In this document: positions 38,181 to 46,900 of the stretch, piece after piece | How positions within the stretch are numbered: position 1 is the stretch's first letter | Layout: every line of letters begins with the position of its first letter | Assembly: GCF_900187285.1 (NCBI RefSeq) | Contig: NZ_LT906470.1 | Coordinates: 1 to 64,000, forward strand | DNA length: 64,000 bases | Direction of reading: 5' to 3' | Source of the DNA: Veillonella rodentium | GTDB lineage: Bacteria > Bacillota > Negativicutes > Veillonellales > Veillonellaceae | Position numbers and translations under genes: made by a program | The notes under the pieces: generated by a model | Database searches by the model: none | What the model was told of the DNA's origin: nothing | Seen by the model: the letters and a program-made list of their open reading frames with translations, nothing else

Positions 38181-39611
38181 ATGTCTCAATATGAATTTAT
38201 CGATAAACGTGTGCCGATTGCGCTCGACAATCCTTCGATTTATCATGACATCTCAAAATGTAAGAACTGCACCTTGTGCCGTCGCGCTTGTGCGGACGTG
38301 ATGAGCGTGCTCGATTATTACGATCTCGATGCGAACGGCGACGTGCCCGTATGTATTCACTGCGGTCAGTGCGCGGCGGCGTGTCCGTTCGATTCCATGC
38401 ATGCCAAATCCGAGCTTGATAAGGTGAAAGCAGCCCTCGCGGATCCCGATAAAATCGTTGTCATCCAGACGGCTCCGGCTGTGCGCGTGTCTATCGGTGA
38501 AGGCTTCGGCTTCGAGCCGGGCACATTCCTGGAAGGCAAAATGGTCGGCGCTTTGCGCGCTCTCGGTGCCGATTATGTGGTGGATACGAACTTCGGTGCC
38601 GATCTGACTATCATGGAGGAAGCGTCCGAGCTCGTAGAACGCCTCAATAAGGGCGGACAGATTCCTCAATTTACGAGCTGCTGCCCTGCGTGGGTACGCT
38701 TTGCGGAAATCTATTTCCCTGAACTCATTCCGAACTTGTCGTCCACGCGCTCCTGTATCGCTATGGAAGCGGCTATGATCAAGACGTACTTTGCTGAGAA
38801 GAAGGGCATCGACCCTCATAATATCGTATCCATCTCCGTCAACCCTTGTACGGCTAAGAAAGCGGAAACGAAACGGGAAGAAGAAAATGCGGCGTCTCGT
38901 TTCTACGATGACGAATCCCTCGGCATGGATACGGACATCTCCATTACGACTCGCGAATTCATCCGTTGGATTCAGGAGGAAAATATCGACTTCAACGCCG
39001 TTGAGGAATCTCAATTTGATGAACTGATCGGCATGGAAACCGGTGCGTCCATCATCTTCGGTAACACCGGCGGCGTAATGGAGGCCGCTATGCGTACGGC
39101 TTATAAACTCATTACGGACAAAGAACCGCCTCCATACGCGTTGACTCATCTCGAGGACGTACGCGGCATGCAGGGTGTGAAAGAAGCGACCGTTCAGCTC
39201 GGCGACGATGTGACCTTGTCTGTGGCGGTTGTGCACGGCGGTAAAAACGCTCGTGATTTCCTCAACGCTTTGAAAGAAGGCGACAAGCATTACGATTTCA
39301 TCGAAGTCATGGCCTGCCCGGGCGGCTGCATCGGCGGCGGCGGTCAACCGCGCACGAAATTGCCGCAAGCCGTAAAAACGAAGGAAGCCCGCATCGGCGG
39401 ACTGTATGAAGCGGACGAAAACTATAAATGGGTCGCTTCTTATGAAAACCCTGAAATTCAGGCATTATATAAGAACTTCCTGGGTGAACCGTTGGGCCAT
39501 AAGGCGCATGAACTGTTGCATACACATTATACGGATCGCAGTGCGGTGCTCGGCGATCGCAAGGACGTAGTGCCTGAAACATGCCCTACATCCCCTAAAT
39601 TCAAAGGATAA
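38181..39611 (+). CDS. Monomeric [FeFe]-hydrogenase
   Basis: This 476-residue enzyme interconverts protons and hydrogen with reduced ferredoxin, disposing of electrons in fermentation. Near the N-terminus are two ferredoxin-type [4Fe-4S] motifs, CKNCTLCRRAC and CIHCGQCAAACP. The H-cluster signatures follow: L1 TSCCPAW (residues 165-171), L2 NPCTAKKAE (221-229) and L3 MACPGGCIGGGGQP (377-390). All expected cluster cysteines are present. ATG 38181 follows a strong GAGGAGGT site; the longer in-frame reading starts within the operator-like repeats. No maturase genes (hydE, hydF, hydG) are nearby. A single-gene transcript is likely. Confidence 0.93.
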   Translation: MSQYEFIDKRVPIALDNPSIYHDISKCKNCTLCRRACADVMSVLDYYDLDANGDVPVCIHCGQCAAACPFDSMHAKSELDKVKAALADPDKIVVIQTAPAVRVSIGEGFGFEPGTFLEGKMVGALRALGADYVVDTNFGADLTIMEEASELVERLNKGGQIPQFTSCCPAWVRFAEIYFPELIPNLSSTRSCIAMEAAMIKTYFAEKKGIDPHNIVSISVNPCTAKKAETKREEENAASRFYDDESLGMDTDISITTREFIRWIQEENIDFNAVEESQFDELIGMETGASIIFGNTGGVMEAAMRTAYKLITDKEPPPYALTHLEDVRGMQGVKEATVQLGDDVTLSVAVVHGGKNARDFLNALKEGDKHYDFIEVMACPGGCIGGGGQPRTKLPQAVKTKEARIGGLYEADENYKWVASYENPEIQALYKNFLGEPLGHKAHELLHTHYTDRSAVLGDRKDVVPETCPTSPKFKG

Positions 39612-40020
39612 ATGTAAGCACTTTTCAATATCCGATGAATGTTTAGTAGTGTGTAACACCACGAAATTAGGCGCAAACGATCTAATCTCGTTATGGAGTT
39701 CAATATCTGATGAATTCCTGGCCATGAGTAATGGAGAAGCTTTGTCATATTAACAATCACATAAACCGCTGTAGGAACCCTATGGGCTATTGTGAGTAGA
39801 TTCTCTGACGTTAGACAATACAATTAATTAGATAGCACATCTAATGGTTTATCTGACGTTAAAGAGTACATCATGTAGATTCCATAGGGTTTTGTTATGA
39901 TATAAAACATAGTCTCATCTTGGATATAGATGCTAAAATATTAATGAATATTGATAGTAAAACATATTTTATTGTGGTATAAAATATATTCTCATTTCGG
40001 TCTGTCAATTATGAGAATTT
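39612..40020. repeat. Non-coding stretch with three pairs of direct repeats
   Basis: No gene is credible here. The stretch has three imperfect direct-repeat pairs: 39624-39640 with 39699-39715 (16 of 17 identical), 39804-39822 with 39852-39870 (16 of 19), and 39899-39923 with 39976-40000 (20 of 25). AACCCTATGG (39776-39785) and CCATAGGGTT (39882-39891) form a wider inverted repeat, and ATTAGAT/ATCTAAT at 39827-39845 a small one. A stem at 39661-39691 follows the hydrogenase gene but lacks a T-run. Confidence 0.6.
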
Positions 40021-40129
40021 AGTATAGATATGTTCAATATGCATGAGGAAATGATGAATTATATAGTGTATAATAGTAATACATAATGTCAAATGGATAT
40101 GATGGGGTCGTATTCTTTGGGAGAACGTT

Positions 40130-40285
40130 AGCGTACATTGTGTGGTTAGAGAGGGCTACAGGCCGAATGGACGTTAGTAAACCGAAGGGAACTTTCACAA
40201 GGAACGGACAAGTTCGTTGTATATTGCGGATTGTGAAAGTACCTAATACCTCTTTGGTTACGTAGGTAATGGGGCACTACGGTGC
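40130..40285 (+). ncRNA. Candidate structured 5' leader RNA
   Basis: The leader before the GH3-like gene can fold into nested helices. AACTTTCACAA (near 40190-40200) pairs with TTGTGAAAGT (near 40231-40240). Within its loop, AACGGA pairs with TTCGTT. An enclosing helix pairs GTAAACCGAAGGG with CCTCTTTGGTTAC imperfectly. A last hairpin, GCAC-TACG-GTGC (40274-40285), has a UNCG-type tetraloop and ends 5 bases before the AGGAG site at 40291. A TATAAT hexamer at 40069-40074 could be the -10 element. It matched no riboswitch class I know. Confidence 0.4.
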
Positions 40286-40307
40286 TAATGAGGAGTTTTG
40301 TGTACGC

Positions 40308-41450
40308 ATGAAAAGTATAATTCAGCGAGTCATTTTAGGGATGGGCGTAATCCTGACAGTCATTTTGGCCGCTTCATGTAAACATCAGAATACGGGGAGC
40401 GAAGGCATTCGGCAGTTCTCGTATCGCGGATTGGTGGCTTCGGATAAACCTGTCACGGAAAAGGTCGATACATGGCTGGATGCTATGTCGAGAGAGGATA
40501 AAATCGGACAGCTCATGATGATCAGCCTGCATGGTACCGAGCTGGGGCAGTCGCAACGGGACGTCATTCGTAAATATCGGGTGGGCGGTATTTTGTTGAC
40601 CAATGAGAACCTGATGTACAAGAACCAGGTGAAAGCTTTCATCGAGGAGATTCATCAGACGGCGGTGACATCGAGCTTGGTGACGCCGTACATCGCAATC
40701 AACCGGGACAAGGTGGAACGCAGGGGCGATATTTTTTTGCGTCTGCCCGAGGCGTCCAAGATGGGACAATATTCGATTGACCGCATCATCAATCTTACGA
40801 CCCGGTCCGCTATCGAATTGCGCGATATGGGCTTTAATCTCGTTATCGGACCTAATGCGAATCTGGGGGTGCCGCATATTTCCTATACGGCGGACCCGAC
40901 ATGGGCGGGTCATATCAATTTGGCTATGGCCGAGCGCTATCAGATCAATCATATGTGGTTCGCTTACAATTATTTCCCCTCGTTGGGAACGGGGGACCGC
41001 ATGTTTTCCTCCGCTGATGAGACGAAGGACTACTTGAGCGATAATGATGTGGCCGTATTCAAGCGCCTTGTGAAACAGACGACGCCGAATACATATATGG
41101 TCATGGTCAGCCATGCGCAGTTTCCCGCCATCGACAGCGAACATCTGGCGAGTTCATCAAAGTCGATCATAACGGATTGGCTGCGATCCGACCTGGGTTA
41201 TGACGGCATTATCATGACGGACCGCATCGATGTCGGTGCGTTGCAGTCAAATCAGAACATCGGCGATTATGCGGTGGCGTCCGTCTTGGCCGGCAGCGAC
41301 ATCATCCTTCTCGATGCGGATACGACGCATATCGATGAGGTACATCGCGCTTTATCCCGCGCCGTGGAAAACGGAGACATTTCCGAAGAACGACTTAACG
41401 CATCGGTAAGGCGGATTCTGTCCATGAAAATGCAGGAACATGCGGACTGA
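40308..41450 (+). CDS. GH3-like lipoprotein (NagZ-related, catalytic loop altered)
   Basis: The 380-residue protein has a lipoprotein signal, MKSIIQRVILGMGVILTVIL, then AASC as lipobox. The barrel follows glycoside hydrolase family 3: MSREDKIGQLMMISLHGTEL, KYRVGGILLTNENL, LVTPYIAINRDKVERRG, LGYDGIIMTDRIDVGAL and AGSDIILLDAD. Asp305 in IMTD sits at the usual nucleophile place. The NagZ loop KHFPGHG...DSH reads NYFPSLGTGD (residues 221-230), so the substrate-binding Lys-His and the acid/base His are missing. It may be non-catalytic or act on another substrate, probably cell-wall or glycan fragments in the periplasm. ATG 40308 follows AGGAG at 40291-40295. Confidence 0.75.
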   Translation: MKSIIQRVILGMGVILTVILAASCKHQNTGSEGIRQFSYRGLVASDKPVTEKVDTWLDAMSREDKIGQLMMISLHGTELGQSQRDVIRKYRVGGILLTNENLMYKNQVKAFIEEIHQTAVTSSLVTPYIAINRDKVERRGDIFLRLPEASKMGQYSIDRIINLTTRSAIELRDMGFNLVIGPNANLGVPHISYTADPTWAGHINLAMAERYQINHMWFAYNYFPSLGTGDRMFSSADETKDYLSDNDVAVFKRLVKQTTPNTYMVMVSHAQFPAIDSEHLASSSKSIITDWLRSDLGYDGIIMTDRIDVGALQSNQNIGDYAVASVLAGSDIILLDADTTHIDEVHRALSRAVENGDISEERLNASVRRILSMKMQEHAD

Positions 41451-41489
41451 AATCTGTGGTAATCTTTTACGTGTAAACTACTATATCGT

Positions 41490-41532
41490 AATATACTATA
41501 TCGTAAACTACTATATTACGATATAGTATATT
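41490..41532. repeat. Perfect 17-bp inverted repeat after the GH3-like gene
   Basis: AATATACTATATCGTAA (41490-41506) pairs exactly with TTACGATATAGTATATT (41516-41532) around a 9-nt loop. It is preceded by a partial direct copy, CTATATCGTAA. It lies 40 bp after the stop codon. No T-run follows, so it is either an atypical terminator, an mRNA-stabilising hairpin or a protein-binding site. Confidence 0.65.
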
Positions 41533-41722
41533 GCTGCATTCACGGCGCTGCCTATTACTGGTTATTCAGTAAAAGCGGCTATACTTTTACCAATACAAAT
41601 CCCGATATTGAACTGATAACCCTGGAAAATATGTATAAAATCTGATTAATTCCTGATTTGTCATAATCCTCTTTCCGCGTTAAGGTGTAGTCAAGCGCTA
41701 TGCCCGGGCAGGAAAGGAGATT

Positions 41723-42499
41723 ATGTTAATTTCTGATGAATTACCAAATATTCAACGGTGTCAGTCGCCGGAGAAACATACGGATCGTCCGATTTTGCAG
41801 ACCATGGTGTGCTCGCCGGAGGTGTTGGCATCGATTACGGACGAAAATCTGGTGCGTATATGTCAGCGCCGGAATATGCGGGTGCAAACCGTGCTGTACC
41901 AGCCGTGGAGTCCCGATGAAATTCATTATGATGCGGCACAGATCGAGCTGTGTCGGCGGTATCGTCCGCTCATTCTGCATTACACGAACTTCACGATGAA
42001 TCGCGCGTTCAGAGAGGACCTTGAAGGGTATCTGTGGGCGGTTCTCGTGGACTCGATTTACAGCTATGATACGGAGGGGCCCGTGCCGTTTGCAGGTTTT
42101 GTGAAAGCCGGCATCCGATACGGTCAGATGAATTACTTCAAACATCAGCGTCGTCAGTGGCAGCGGGAAATACATCTGCCGGATACGACGACGGACGGTG
42201 ACGAAAAGCAGCTGGCCATGGATCAGTTCGCCTCCGCGGATTGCGTGGAGGACGAGGTGTTGAACCGGGAGATGGAACAGCAGTTGCGGCATCGTCTCGT
42301 ATGGGCCTTGTCACGCCTGACGGAAACACAAAGGTCTTTACTGCGTCAGGTATATGGCGACTCTAAAAGCTTTACCGCCATCAGCGAAGAACTGAATTGC
42401 AGCCGTCAAGCGGTGCAGCAACGCCACGAACGGGCGATCAGGAAATTGCGAAAATATCTGACAACGGATTTTGAGGATCTGGCGGATTATGGCTCGTAG
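41723..42499 (+). CDS. Sigma-70 family RNA polymerase sigma factor-like protein
   Basis: The 258-residue protein has a region-2-like segment, YRPLILHYTNFTMNRAFREDLEGYLWAVLVDSIYSYD, with FAGFVKAGIRYGQMNYFKHQRRQW. The C-terminal region-4 helix-turn-helix is clear: ALSRLTETQRSLLRQVYGDSKSFTAISEELNCSRQAVQQRHERAIRKLRKYL. The N-terminal 70 residues are not recognised. It is likely an alternative sigma factor. No anti-sigma gene is adjacent. AGGAAAGGAG precedes the ATG. The next gene downstream is an unrecognised protein after 372 bp of non-coding DNA, which might carry a target promoter. Confidence 0.75.
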   Translation: MLISDELPNIQRCQSPEKHTDRPILQTMVCSPEVLASITDENLVRICQRRNMRVQTVLYQPWSPDEIHYDAAQIELCRRYRPLILHYTNFTMNRAFREDLEGYLWAVLVDSIYSYDTEGPVPFAGFVKAGIRYGQMNYFKHQRRQWQREIHLPDTTTDGDEKQLAMDQFASADCVEDEVLNREMEQQLRHRLVWALSRLTETQRSLLRQVYGDSKSFTAISEELNCSRQAVQQRHERAIRKLRKYLTTDFEDLADYGS

Positions 42500-42871
42500 G
42501 GGTTATAAGATTTTATAGTCGTTATATCGGTCTATATCGGCCCATAATGACCGTAACGGTTCATAGCAGTTTATGATGGCTAGACTGATTCATATCGGTT
42601 TATAATGTTTTATAGATATGCATATTATATACGTTTTGCGAATTCGATGCGTAATTAATGTCACATCAAGTAATCATTGTGTTTACAAGATTATAACAAT
42701 ATTTAATAATACATAAAATTCTATAGTTTTCCGTATATATTTACAAAATGTGTATGGAGGTATACAATAGTTTTAACAGCGGATCATTGCATGCGGATCT
42801 GCTTTCACAGAACACGTGTTCATTATTAATTGCATAGGAATGTTCCTTATTTTATTAAGGAGGATGTTTAG
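42500..42871. other. Intergenic region with short direct repeat and palindrome
   Basis: This 372-bp gap contains ATATCGG-CCC-ATAATG (42534-42549) and ATATCGG-TTT-ATAATG (42592-42607), and ACCGT-A-ACGGT (42550-42560). The rest is AT-rich. The sites could belong to a promoter of the downstream gene. No gene is evident. Confidence 0.4.
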
Positions 42872-43477
42872 ATGACATCACATGACGGAGTTGCAGAATT
42901 GATGATCTCTCGTTTATCACAGGGAGAGGATTTGGATTTGGTATATGCGAATCCCGAGAATCACATTGTTTGTCTTATTCCAACCTATGAAAATGGCGCG
43001 GACAGTACGTTGTGCTATTATGTCGATGGTCGGCAGGTTCTCATCGACAAGCCGATACGCCTTGTTACACGCGAGTTGGCTCTGAAAGAAGGCTTACGGC
43101 CGGGCTGTATGTTGAGCAGCGACGGTCATCGCAGTGCGTACACGGCGCCGCGGATCTTTGGACCGCATATGACGCTGGCCCATATTAAATGCCGTCGTTC
43201 TATCGGTAAAGACGTGGTATACGGCCTGTTCAACGTGGCGATTCCTTATGAATATCGGGTCGAAGAGGGACCGCAATCGGATACGAGCTATATCCGCGTG
43301 GCGGACTTTGAACCGATCCTGGTGTACCAGTCGCCGGCCCAGGTGCGCCGCAAACTGGCGGAAGCCATGATGGAACACTGCCATTACGTACGTAAAATGA
43401 TGGCCCGCATCAAAATGAGCGGCAACCCGCACGTCGTGGCGGAACTCTTCATCGCCTGGCGAGACCTCACGACATAA
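42872..43477 (+). CDS. Hypothetical protein, weakly ComK-like
   Basis: I do not firmly recognise this 201-residue protein. It has no signal peptide or membrane helix. A strand-rich core contains TLCYYVDGRQVLIDKPIRLV, then GLRPGCMLSSDGHRSAYTAP, FGPHMTLAHIKCRRSIGKD and VYGLFNVAIPYEYRV. Its layout faintly recalls ComK, the competence regulator of Bacillus, which also has a Y/F-V-x-G/D...K-P-I strand pair and a central cysteine followed by WISH-like residues, but this is a weak hint. AAGGAGG precedes the ATG. It sits next to a sigma-factor gene and ends before a strong terminator. Confidence 0.6.
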   Translation: MTSHDGVAELMISRLSQGEDLDLVYANPENHIVCLIPTYENGADSTLCYYVDGRQVLIDKPIRLVTRELALKEGLRPGCMLSSDGHRSAYTAPRIFGPHMTLAHIKCRRSIGKDVVYGLFNVAIPYEYRVEEGPQSDTSYIRVADFEPILVYQSPAQVRRKLAEAMMEHCHYVRKMMARIKMSGNPHVVAELFIAWRDLTT

Positions 43478-43584
43478 GACCTTTGACATAGATCATTCGG
43501 ATCATGTTGTCGAGAGGGGGCGGGCGTATAGGTGAAAGCTGTGTAATTTTGATGTTGTGTAAGTGTAAATATATATAAATGAGA

Positions 43585-43624
43585 AAAACCATCCCTTGAG
43601 AAATTGAGGGATGGTTTTATTTTT
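43585..43624 (+). terminator. Rho-independent terminator
   Basis: AAAACCATCCCT (43585-43596) pairs exactly with AGGGATGGTTTT (43607-43618), with loop TGAGAAATTG and then a T-rich ATTTTTG. It ends the 42872 gene's transcript and isolates the CRISPR locus. Confidence 0.88.
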
Positions 43625-43776
43625 GTAGAAAAAAGATGTTTAGAACTTGATTATATTAAATTTCAAATCTTTTCATGAAAAAATGATGAATTTTTAAGTT
43701 GTTTTATGCTAGAATGAAATTAATTATACAGGTATGGTTTCGGTTTACAAATTATGTTTGGTTAGGCCGAAGGCAA

Positions 43777-43900
43777 TAAAAAATCTCAATCCTTAAGGAT
43801 TGAGAGTAGATGCCCTACGTCGGGCAGCCCGAAGGCACTGTAAATAAATTTGTATTTGAACTCGTAATGTAATTCTGTAAACCTCCAAAACATTTGGATT
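43777..43900 (-). ncRNA. tracrRNA of the type II-A CRISPR system
   Basis: On the minus strand, TTTACAGAATTACA (43868-43881 region) pairs with the repeat's TGTAATTCTGTAAA, and TTCAAAT near 43854-43860 pairs with its 5' end GTTTGA. That gives two helices separated by an internal bulge, as in Cas9 guide duplexes. Downstream lie a stem-loop (GTGCC..GGC and GCCCGACGTAGGGC, ~43812-43840) and a perfect terminator hairpin, CTCAATCCTTAAGGATTGAG (43785-43804), followed by ATTTTTTATT. Ends are inferred from the promoter at 43907-43935 and the terminator, giving about 124 nt. It is divergent from cas9. Confidence 0.9.
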
Positions 43901-43906
43901 ACTTAT

Positions 43907-43935
43907 AGTATAGTGAACCAACCGCAGAATGTCAA
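43907..43935 (-). promoter_or_regulatory. tracrRNA promoter
   Basis: On the minus strand TTGACA (43930-43935) and TATACT (43907-43912) are separated by exactly 17 bp, a near-consensus sigma-70/sigma-A promoter. It predicts a start near 43900, just before the anti-repeat. Confidence 0.88.
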
Positions 43936-43963
43936 TCGTAAATTTTGGCGAAGGAGAGTAATT

Positions 43964-46900
43964 ATGGAAACACAAGCAACTGCTCAACTCATTTCCGGTC
44001 ATCTAAAAGGCTATCCTATTCGTGATTATTTTGTAGGCCTGGACATTGGTACTAATTCGGTCGGTTGGGCCGTGACTAATCGGATCTATGAATTGTTGAA
44101 GTTTCGTTCACATAAGATGTGGGGCAGTCGTTTATTTGAAGAGGGACAAACAGCTGTTGTGCGTCGTGGATTTCGTTCTATACGCCGAAGATTAGAACGC
44201 AGGCGGCTGCGTTTAAAATTATTAGAGGCTTTATTTGCTGATGCTATGGCGAGTGTAGATTCTACATTCTTTATTCGTCTCCGTGAAAGCAAATACCATT
44301 ACGAGGATAAAACAACAGGACATAAGTCTAAATATATTTTGTTTATTGATGATAATTATACAGATCAAGATTATTTTGCGGAGTATCCTACAATCTATCA
44401 TTTACGAGCTGATTTGATGGAGCATGGTACTGATGATATCCGTAAATTATTTCTTGCGGTGCATCATATTCTTAAATATCGTGGTAATTTTTTATATGAA
44501 GGAGCTAAATTTGATTCTAATTCCAGCCTTGATATGGTTTTGAAGCAGGCGTTGGAGCAAATTGAATTTCATATATTTAATGCTACATCTAAGGATGCCT
44601 TACATTCTATTTTAGATATTGTAAAACTGCAAGATAAAACTAAATCCGACAAGGCTAAGGCCATAGAATCTTTTGTTGATACATATCCTAGGGATAAGGG
44701 GGAGTCAGATTGTAGTGATAAGAATAAGAAAGAATGGATTAAGGCGGACAAGAAACGGTTGCGGGCCTTTGCTAATCTCATTTTAGGTTTATCTGCGAAC
44801 CTAACGGATCTGTTCGGCACCATAGAGGAGATAGAGGATGACTTTGTAAAACTTCAGATTACAGGCGATAATTATGAAGAAAAACGTGATGATTATGCCA
44901 AGGTTTGGGGTGATACTATCCGTATCATCGATGACTGTAAATCCGTATATGATTCGATTATCCTTATGTCCATCAAGGAACCGGGCCTTACTATTTCTCA
45001 ATCCAAGGTGAAAGCCTTTAACAAACATAAAGAGGATTTGGCAATTTTAAAACAATTGTTGAAGCCTGATAAACATATTTATAAAAATATGTTTAAGGCA
45101 GATGAAAAAGGCTTAGCCAATTATGTTCATTATATTAAACAAGGCCGTAAGGACGAAACCGGTTGTTCTTGTGAGGACTTTTACAAATATACAAAAAAGG
45201 TGGTGGAGTCTTTACCTGATTCCAAGGATAAGGCATATATTCTTAATGAAATAGAATTACAAAAACTATTGCCATTGCAACGTATTAAGGATAATGGTGT
45301 TATTCCGTATCAATTGCATTTAGAGGAATTAAAGGCGATTCTTGAAAAATGTAAGGATACATTTCCATTTTTAAATACCGTATCTGACGGTTTTACCGTA
45401 GCGGAAAAATTGATTAAGATGCTCGAATTCCGTATTCCTTATTATGTAGGACCTCTTAATCGGAGTCACTCTATAGATAAGGGTGGTTTCGCATGGGTTG
45501 TGAGAAAAGAGTCGGGACAAGTAACTCCATGGAATTTTGAGGATAAAATCGATCGTGAGAAATCGGCGGAGGCTTTCATTAAAAACCTTACTAATAAATG
45601 TACATATCTTATCGGTGAAGATGTATTACCTAAGTCGTCATTATTATACAGTGAGTTTATGTTGCTCAATGAATTGAATAATCTGCGCATTGATGGAAAA
45701 CCGTTGGAACAGGCGGTCAAGATGCATCTGATAGATGCTGTATTTAAGAAAGAGCATAAGAAGCTGACGAAGAATCGGATTATTGAATTTCTCAAGGATA
45801 ATAATTATATTCCCGGTAAGCATAAACCTGAGATTGACGGACTAGATGAAAGCATAAAAGGCGATCTGGCTTCATATCGTGATATGAAGCGCATTTTAGG
45901 CGATGATTTTGATGCCTCTATGGCTGAGTCTATTATCACGTCTATTACCATCTTTGGTGAAAGTAAGAATATGTTACGTGAAACCTTGCGTAAGAAATTC
46001 GGCTCTATACTCAGTGAAGATCAGATTAAGAGCCTTGCTAAATTACGTTATCGTGATTGGGGCCGCTTGTCCAAAAAGTTTTTAATCGGTATAGATGGAT
46101 GTGTTAAAGGTGAGGACGGAACGTCTGGTACCATTATTGATATGATGCGGAATACAAGTCATAACTTAATGGAGTTATTAGGGGATACATTCTCGTTTAT
46201 GGATGTTATTATCGAAGAAAACGATAAACTTACTAAAGGACAAGTTGTTGATCCTCATGAGATTATCGAAGAATTGGGACTTTCACCGGCCGTGAAGCGG
46301 GCTGTATGGCAAGCATTACGGATTGTAGATGAAGTGATACATATTAAAAAGTCATTACCATCACGTATTTTTGTAGAGGTAGCACGGACTAATAAGGCTG
46401 AAAAGAAGAAAAAAGACTCTCGTAAGAAACGTTTGCAAGAGCTCTATAAGTCGATTCAAAAAGAAAGTCCTGAATGGTTAACTGTTACGCGAGACGAATC
46501 CGATAAACTGATTTCTAATCTTGATAGTGCGGATGATGCAAGTTTAAGAAGTAAAAAATTATATTTATATTACACGCAATTGGGACGCTGTATGTATAGT
46601 GGGCGAGTTATTGATTTAGATCAGCTAAATACGGATAAATACGATATTGATCATATTTATCCTCGCAGTCTTACCAAGGATGATAGTTTTGACAATCTGG
46701 TACTTTGTGAGCGCCAGGAAAATGCTAAGAAATCTGATAACTATCCGATTGATCCGGATATACGAAAGGCACGTAAACCATTCTGGACCTTTTTAAAAGA
46801 ACAGGGTTTGATCAGCTCACGTAAATATGAACGGCTTACACGTACACTTCCTCTTGGAGCGGATGATTTAAGCGGGTTTATTGCACGACAATTAGTTGAA

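Noticed and set aside
38253-39368. 371-codon minus-strand open frame inside the hydrogenase gene
   Set aside because: It is antisense to intact H-cluster motifs; the frame is open only because of the GC-rich codon pattern of the real gene.
39465-39823. Minus-strand frames at and after the hydrogenase gene end
   Set aside because: They lack ribosome binding sites and recognisable products, and they cross the repeat-rich non-coding stretch.
40130-40285. tRNA, RNase P, 6S RNA or tmRNA
   Set aside because: None of the conserved core sequences of these RNAs was found, so only an unnamed structured leader is proposed.
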